Shown: positions 59,363-64,000 of the stretch, one piece after another | Numbering within the stretch: position 1 is the stretch's first letter | Layout: every line of letters begins with the position of its first letter | Assembly: GCF_964656455.1 (NCBI RefSeq) | Contig: NC_135718.1 | Span: 20,534,449-20,598,448 of the forward strand | From: Halichoerus grypus | Taxonomy: Eukaryota; Chordata; Mammalia; Carnivora; Phocidae | DNA length: 64,000 bases | Direction of reading: 5' to 3' | Program-made: the position numbers and the translations under genes | Notes under the pieces: model-generated | What the model was told of the DNA's origin: nothing | What the model saw: only the letters and a program-made list of their open reading frames with translations | Databases searched by the model: none

Positions 59363-59903
59363 TTTTTAAAAAATTTTTTTATTGTTATGTTAATCCCCAT
59401 ACATTACATCATTAGTTTTAGATATAGTGTTCCATGATTCATTGTTTGTGTATAACACCCAGTGCTCCATGCAATACGCACCCTCTTTAATACCTATCCC
59501 CGGGGCTAACCCATCCCCCCACCCCTTTCCCCTCTAAAACCCTCAGCTTGTTTCCCAGAGTCCATAGTCTCTCATGGTTTGTCTCCCCCTCTGAGTTCTC
59601 CCTCTTCATTTTCCCCTTCCTTCTCCTAATGTCCTCCATGCTATTCCTTATGTTCCACAAATAAGTGAAACCATATGATAATTGACTTTCTCTGTTTGAC
59701 TTATTTCACTTAGCATAATCTCCTCCAGTCCCATCCATGTTGAAGCAAAGGTTGGGTATTCATCCTTTCTGATGGCAGAGTAATATTCCATTGTATATAT
59801 GCACCACATCTTCTTTATCCATTCGTCTGTTGAAGGGCATCTCGGCTCTTTCCACAGTTTGGCTATTGTGGACATTGCTGCTATGAACATTAGGGTGCAT
59901 ATG
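59363..59903 (-). mobile_element. 5'-truncated carnivore L1 (ORF2 C-terminus plus 3' UTR)
   Basis: On the minus strand the last part of ORF2 is open: the frame 59648-59989 carries [20 protein letters not shown] and ends SLICGT-stop, with L1 similarity from near 59903 leftwards. The 3' UTR then runs straight into module B without the module A found in the L1 at 1-2916. The upstream residues of that frame (59904-59989) are flanking DNA, not L1. Confidence 0.92.
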
Positions 59904-60569
59904 GCCCTTCTAATTGGCATTATTAAGAAATAGTCAAGAGAGTGGAACACTGGGGCTGACTGCTTTCCACACCCTGTCCAGTAACACATACCTTCTTGTC
60001 TTTATTGTACTAATTTGTAATTTATAAATGTGTCTTTTCACCTATTAATCATTAATCATGGCTACGTGGCTGTTCTGGTCTTGAAAGCTCAGAGTTTAAT
60101 ATAGCACCTGGGCAACTCTATTAATTTCTTTTTATATTATTTCTCTAGAATAGCATTCCTGGGAGAATGGAGACGTGTATTAGAAAAGTTCTTTAAGTAA
60201 CAAATGGTGTTAGTACTTCCTTTAGAATAATGTAGCTGGGGCTCCCACCTCTACTCAGCCGGTGAGAAAGGGAAAAACATTTCATAAAGATGTACAAACA
60301 AAAATAGAAGGCTGCATCTACCCCACCCTCCCACAGTAATCTGACAAAAGAAACAGTTGATTTAAAATAGGTTCTAGCTCTGGTATACCAAAACCACATT
60401 TTTCTCACTGGACCTTGAAAACCAGGTCTGCATTTTGATTCTGAAAATGGTGCCAAGATTGCTCCAGAAGCAGAGTAAACATCTCTAACCTTAGGTGGAA
60501 AATCGACTAATACTTGTGATGCAGTAGCTCTAAAGTTTCATTTGGCAATCTAGCATTTTTAGTTTTGGT
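59904..60569. other. No recognisable feature
   Basis: Unassigned. An antisense 87-codon frame (60193-60456) has no recognised domain. Confidence 0.45.
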
Positions 60570-60586
60570 GAGATAAGGGATTTTAA

Positions 60587-60784
60587 TTTTTTTTAAGGTT
60601 TTTATTTATTTGACAGAGAGATAGAGAGCACAAGTAGGCCAAGCGGCAGGCAGAGGGAGAGGGAGAGGGAGAGGCAAGCTCTCCGCCGAGCAGGGAGCCC
60701 GACGTGGGGCTCGATCCCAGGACCCTGGCATCATGACCTGAGCCTAAGGCAGACGCTTAACTGACTGAGCCACCCAGGCGCCCT
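60587..60784 (-). mobile_element. CAN-SINE, fairly young
   Basis: Antisense caniform SINE retaining CpGs (CCGCCGAGCAGGGAGCCCGA) with a (GAGAGG)n stretch. The 17-bp duplication GAGATAAGGGATTTTAA / GAGTTAAGGGATTTTAA lies at 60570-60586 and 60785-60801, with one change. Confidence 0.96.
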
Positions 60785-61219
60785 GAGTTAAGGGATTTTA
60801 AAACTATGTTGTTTTGGATTCGGGAAAACGTCTAAAGTAGATGGAAATGGGCTGTAAGTGATTGAACCATGCACAGAAATGAGAGGAGACCAGGGAAGAT
60901 CAAGTAATAGAGGTGAAGGAAAGCAGAAGAGAAAGCAAACACAGTGTCCCTTTGGCTGCAGGTGTGAGAAGGCATTCCAGGAATATAGGCAGGCTGCTTA
61001 CATGTTCGGGTGATCAGGGGAAAGGGCCTAGGCAGTGAACCGATCATATCATATCGTATACAGCATTCCTTCTGTCTTTGATTTAGATCACTTCTAGAAC
61101 CAAAGGTCTAAAATGACAAAAGTGAGGTGGAAAGGAGAGAAAGCAGGAACACAGGCATTCGCAAGAACAAGGCTCATACTGATCCTGTTCTTAAGTGCAT
61201 TTGTGAAGTTTTTATTAGA

Positions 61220-61400
61220 TTCTTCTGTATAGCACCTCAAACTGTATCTCAAAAATTTCACCACAACCCAACGAAGTAGGTACTATTATCGCTCCATTTT
61301 AAAGATAAGGGCAATGAAGCTTAAGGAATTTAAGTAACATACAGACTTTCACCATTAAAAATTATAGTGATGGGGCTTAAATCTGTATCTATAAGACCAG
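61220..61400 (-). mobile_element. MIR SINE relic
   Basis: 'CACAACCCAACGAAGTAGGT', 'CTCCATTTTAAAGATAAGGG' and 'GATGGGGCTTAAATCTGTAT' give antisense MIR order. Confidence 0.7.
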
Positions 61401-62283
61401 AAAGCTCATAATTATAGTTCTGAATTGCTAGGACACTATTAGTATAAAGTAATTTTTTTTTTAGAAAACATGAATTAAATAAGTGCTATTTACAATTTAA
61501 AATGAGATTTTTAAAGAAGAACGGTCGGCATTCAAATGCTACATTTCGTGCAATTAATAATTTGTACCTTCTGCTTGCCACCAAGTGCCCATACAATTAA
61601 CCAGGCATTATTGAAGTAGCTTTTAAATTTAGAGATGTGTTGGCAAGCAATTGCATGAGAGCCTGTGGTAAAAGTCAGCAGTTTTTAAGCAGAAAGAAAA
61701 AGATTTAGAAAGAAAATTCTATTATAAAATCATCAACTTCTTTTTGCTTAAGGTAAAAATCTTATAACATCCTGGAAAAATATATTACAAATGAGTACAA
61801 ACCATCATCTAGATTTTTGCTCTTGTTGTGTTTATGCCTGAGGCCTTTTTATTTGATCATTGTTTTATTAATGGACTTGAACCAATGAACAAGCTGGGGA
61901 AAGCTGCAGTACCTGTGGCATAAAGTATATTGTCAGAAGAATGACTTTTTTCTTCACATCCAGGTGTAATAAATCATGGAAGTCAATTTAGCATGGGTAG
62001 CTTTAATGTATGGTTGAGGGCTAGGAAATTTTTCAGGGAAGTAAGCACAGCCAAATTAATCTATACTGGAGGAAGAAATTCACTGGAGAGAAGAGTCCTT
62101 CTTCAATGTATATTTGGTTATATTATTATGTCCAAAGTTCTATTCTCAAAGGGTTATGCTATACAAAGGGAGAAATAGTCTGTAATTTACATAATATGCA
62201 ATAGGCCGTGCATTCAAGATCAGGAAATAGTTTATCATGTTAAATGTATAATGGATAGGCTTTGAGACTTCTAAAAAGACAGG
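61401..62283. other. No recognisable feature
   Basis: AT-rich unassigned sequence. Confidence 0.5.
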
Positions 62284-62858
62284 TACAGACGGTCCCCGGG
62301 TTACGATGGTTTGATTTAACATTTTTTCAGTTTTACAATGTTGCTTCAGTGATATACATTCAGTAGAAATCATACTTTGAATTTTGAATTTGGGTCTTTT
62401 CCTGGCCTGGTGATACATATTCAGGAGAAACCACACTTCAGGCATTGAATTTGTATCTTTTCCTGGGCTAGTGATATGTGGTACGGCACTTGCTTGAGAT
62501 GCTGGGCAGTGGCAGTGACCAGCAGCTCCTGGTCAGCTTTGCAATCACAAGGGTAAACAACCGATGCACTTACAACCATTCTGTACCCATACAACCATTC
62601 TGTCTCTCACTTTGAATATAATATTCAATAAATTATATGAAGTATTCAACACTTTGTTATACTATAGGCTTGTGTTAGATGATTTTCCTCAACTGTAGGC
62701 TAATGTAAGTTTTCTCAATGTTTAAGATAGGCTATGATAAGCAATGATGTTTGGTAAGTTAGGTGTATTAAATGCATTTTGACTTAGGACATTTTCATTT
62801 TACAATGGGTTTATCCAGTTGTAACCCCATCATCAGTCAAGGAAGAGGAAGACCTGTA
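62284..62858 (+). mobile_element. Tigger/pogo-like non-autonomous DNA transposon
   Basis: It begins TACAGACGGTCCCCGGGTTA, contains 'GGTAAACAACCGATGCACTT' and 'TACAACCATTCTGTACCCAT', and ends with GACCTGTA. This is an element I recall as a TA-flanked Tc1/mariner-superfamily MITE. The terminal repeats are imperfect, and no transposase frame is present. The strand is arbitrary. Confidence 0.7.
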
Positions 62859-63169
62859 TTATGGTACCATGGTGAAGTCCCTTGTTAAAGATAGGAATAT
62901 AGAGAAATCCAATTAATTTTTTTTATATCCTTTGGAGCTGGCACATACAAAGCAAGTGTTTGGTAACTGATACATGCATGAAGGAGTGGAAAGGAAGTGA
63001 AGACGAGGAAAGTATATGATGGATGGTGCTAGGAGTCATAACTCATATGCATGATATATGACTGTAGAGTAATTATTTTACATCAGGATTTTGATATATG
63101 AAGTGGCTATATTTCAGGTATCACACTTTCTGCTACTGTATATCAAACCCAAATAATTTATATTTGGAT

Positions 63170-63305
63170 GGAATTTTGAGGATCATTCACTTTAATCCCC
63201 ATATTTTACATATGAGAAAATAAAAGCTCAGAGAAGTTAATAATTATAAAATTTTACCCTTTTGGATAATAGAAGAGCTGGAATTAGAATATAGATTTTC
63301 TGACA
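63170..63305 (-). mobile_element. MIR/L3-like ancient fragment
   Basis: 'AATCCCCATATTTTACATAT', 'GAGAAAATAAAAGCTCAGAG' and 'GAAGAGCTGGAATTAGAATA' fit the same widespread ancient repeat as 51165-51290. Confidence 0.5.
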
Positions 63306-63394
63306 TTTCTTTCAATACACAGATTTTTTTCCCCAGATAATTTGATCCCGTAAGTACAAATTAATAGAATAGAATGAAATAGAATGTACCTGTT

Positions 63395-64000
63395 TCCCAA
63401 CTTTATTGGTAACATGAGAAAAGATAACCCATTGTGTGGGAGAAAATATTTGCAAATCATACACATGATAAGGGTCTTGTATCCAGAATACATAATCCTT
63501 ACAACTCAATAATGGAAAGGCATATAACTCAATGTGAAAACAGACAATGGATTTGAATAGATATACCTCCATATAAGATATACAAATGGCCAAAAAGCAC
63601 ATGTGAAGATGCTCAATATCACAAGTCATAAAGTAAATGCAAATAAAAACCATAAGTTATCACTTCATACCTCTAGGATGACTAAAATAAAAAAGACAGA
63701 CAATAACAAGTGTTTACAAGGATGCAGAGATATTGGAACTCTCGTATATTGCTGGTGAGTTCTAAAATGGTGCAGCCCTTTGGAAAATAGTTTATTAGTT
63801 CCTTAAAATGTTGGGTATGAAATTATCATTTGGCCAAGCAATTCTACTCCTAGGAATATATTTAGGAGAAATGAAAACATGTCCATACAAAAACTTGTAC
63901 AGAAATTTTCGTAGAAGCATTAGTTGTAACAGTAAAAAAAATAGAAATAACCTAAATGCTTATGAACTGATGAATGGGTAAATGGTATGATGTATAACCA
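63395..64000 (+). pseudogene. Old L1 ORF2 relic running off the right edge
   Basis: 'GAGAAAATATTTGCAAATCA', 'ATCCAGAATACATAATCCTT', 'CAAATGGCCAAAAAGCACAT', 'GATGCAGAGATATTGGAACT', 'GCAATTCTACTCCTAGGAAT' follow the ORF2 C-terminal order with many stops. Antisense frames of 69 and 113 codons here are shadows. Confidence 0.88.

Noticed and set aside
63284..63653. Antisense frames of 69 and 113 codons near the right edge
   Set aside because: They are shadows over an antisense-read L1 ORF2 relic.

Overview
This is a mammalian nuclear, non-coding window, and the repeats point to a caniform carnivore, most likely an arctoid (bear, panda, seal or mustelid type). The main clues are eight tRNA-derived CAN-SINEs with the caniform body rather than the cat-type body, young carnivore LINE-1 copies, and a carnivore-type class I ERV LTR. 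They sit on a deep layer of MIR, L1M, MLT1/MLT2 (MaLR/ERVL), MER5 and Tigger-like relics shared by placental mammals. I see no host protein-coding gene, no stand-alone RNA gene, no CRISPR array and no bacterial-type feature. The only long reading frame is LINE-1 ORF2 at the left edge.

Layout. 1-2916: 3' part of a young L1, with an ORF2 frame open from base 2 to the stop at 2431, then a two-module 3' UTR and poly(A). 3-9 kb: SINE, MER5-like MITE, MLT2 solo LTR, probable class I LTR, MIR, truncated L1. 9-14.5 kb: mostly unassigned sequence, MIRs, a small L1 piece and an unidentified GC-richer block (12019-12990). 14.6-20.6 kb: L1 fragments, then a large antisense L1M-type relic, with three SINEs. 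20.6-31 kb: MIR relics, two polypyrimidine microsatellites and a complex TA array. 31.27-35.5 kb: a pile of L1 relics with a younger L1 inserted in an older one, a tiny retrocopy and a SINE. This block begins with a near-perfect inverted repeat (arms about 87 bp, spacer 61 bp). 36-51 kb: sparse ancient repeats, including an antisense MLT2 LTR nested in an MLT1 LTR. 51-64 kb: MIR, MLT1, a young SINE, a class I solo LTR with a 5-bp target duplication, an antisense L1 with a doubled 3' end, a SINE, a Tigger-like MITE, and an L1M relic running off the right edge.

There is no gene pathway here. What the window records is a series of insertions. L1 supplied the machinery that also moved the CAN-SINEs and the small retrocopy, as the A-tails and 12-17 bp target-site duplications show. 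Retroviral LTRs were reduced to solo copies. The observations most worth checking are the inverted repeat at 31267-31502, the modular L1 3' UTR, and the young SINE and ORF2. Family names come from memory of consensus sequences, not from a database search.
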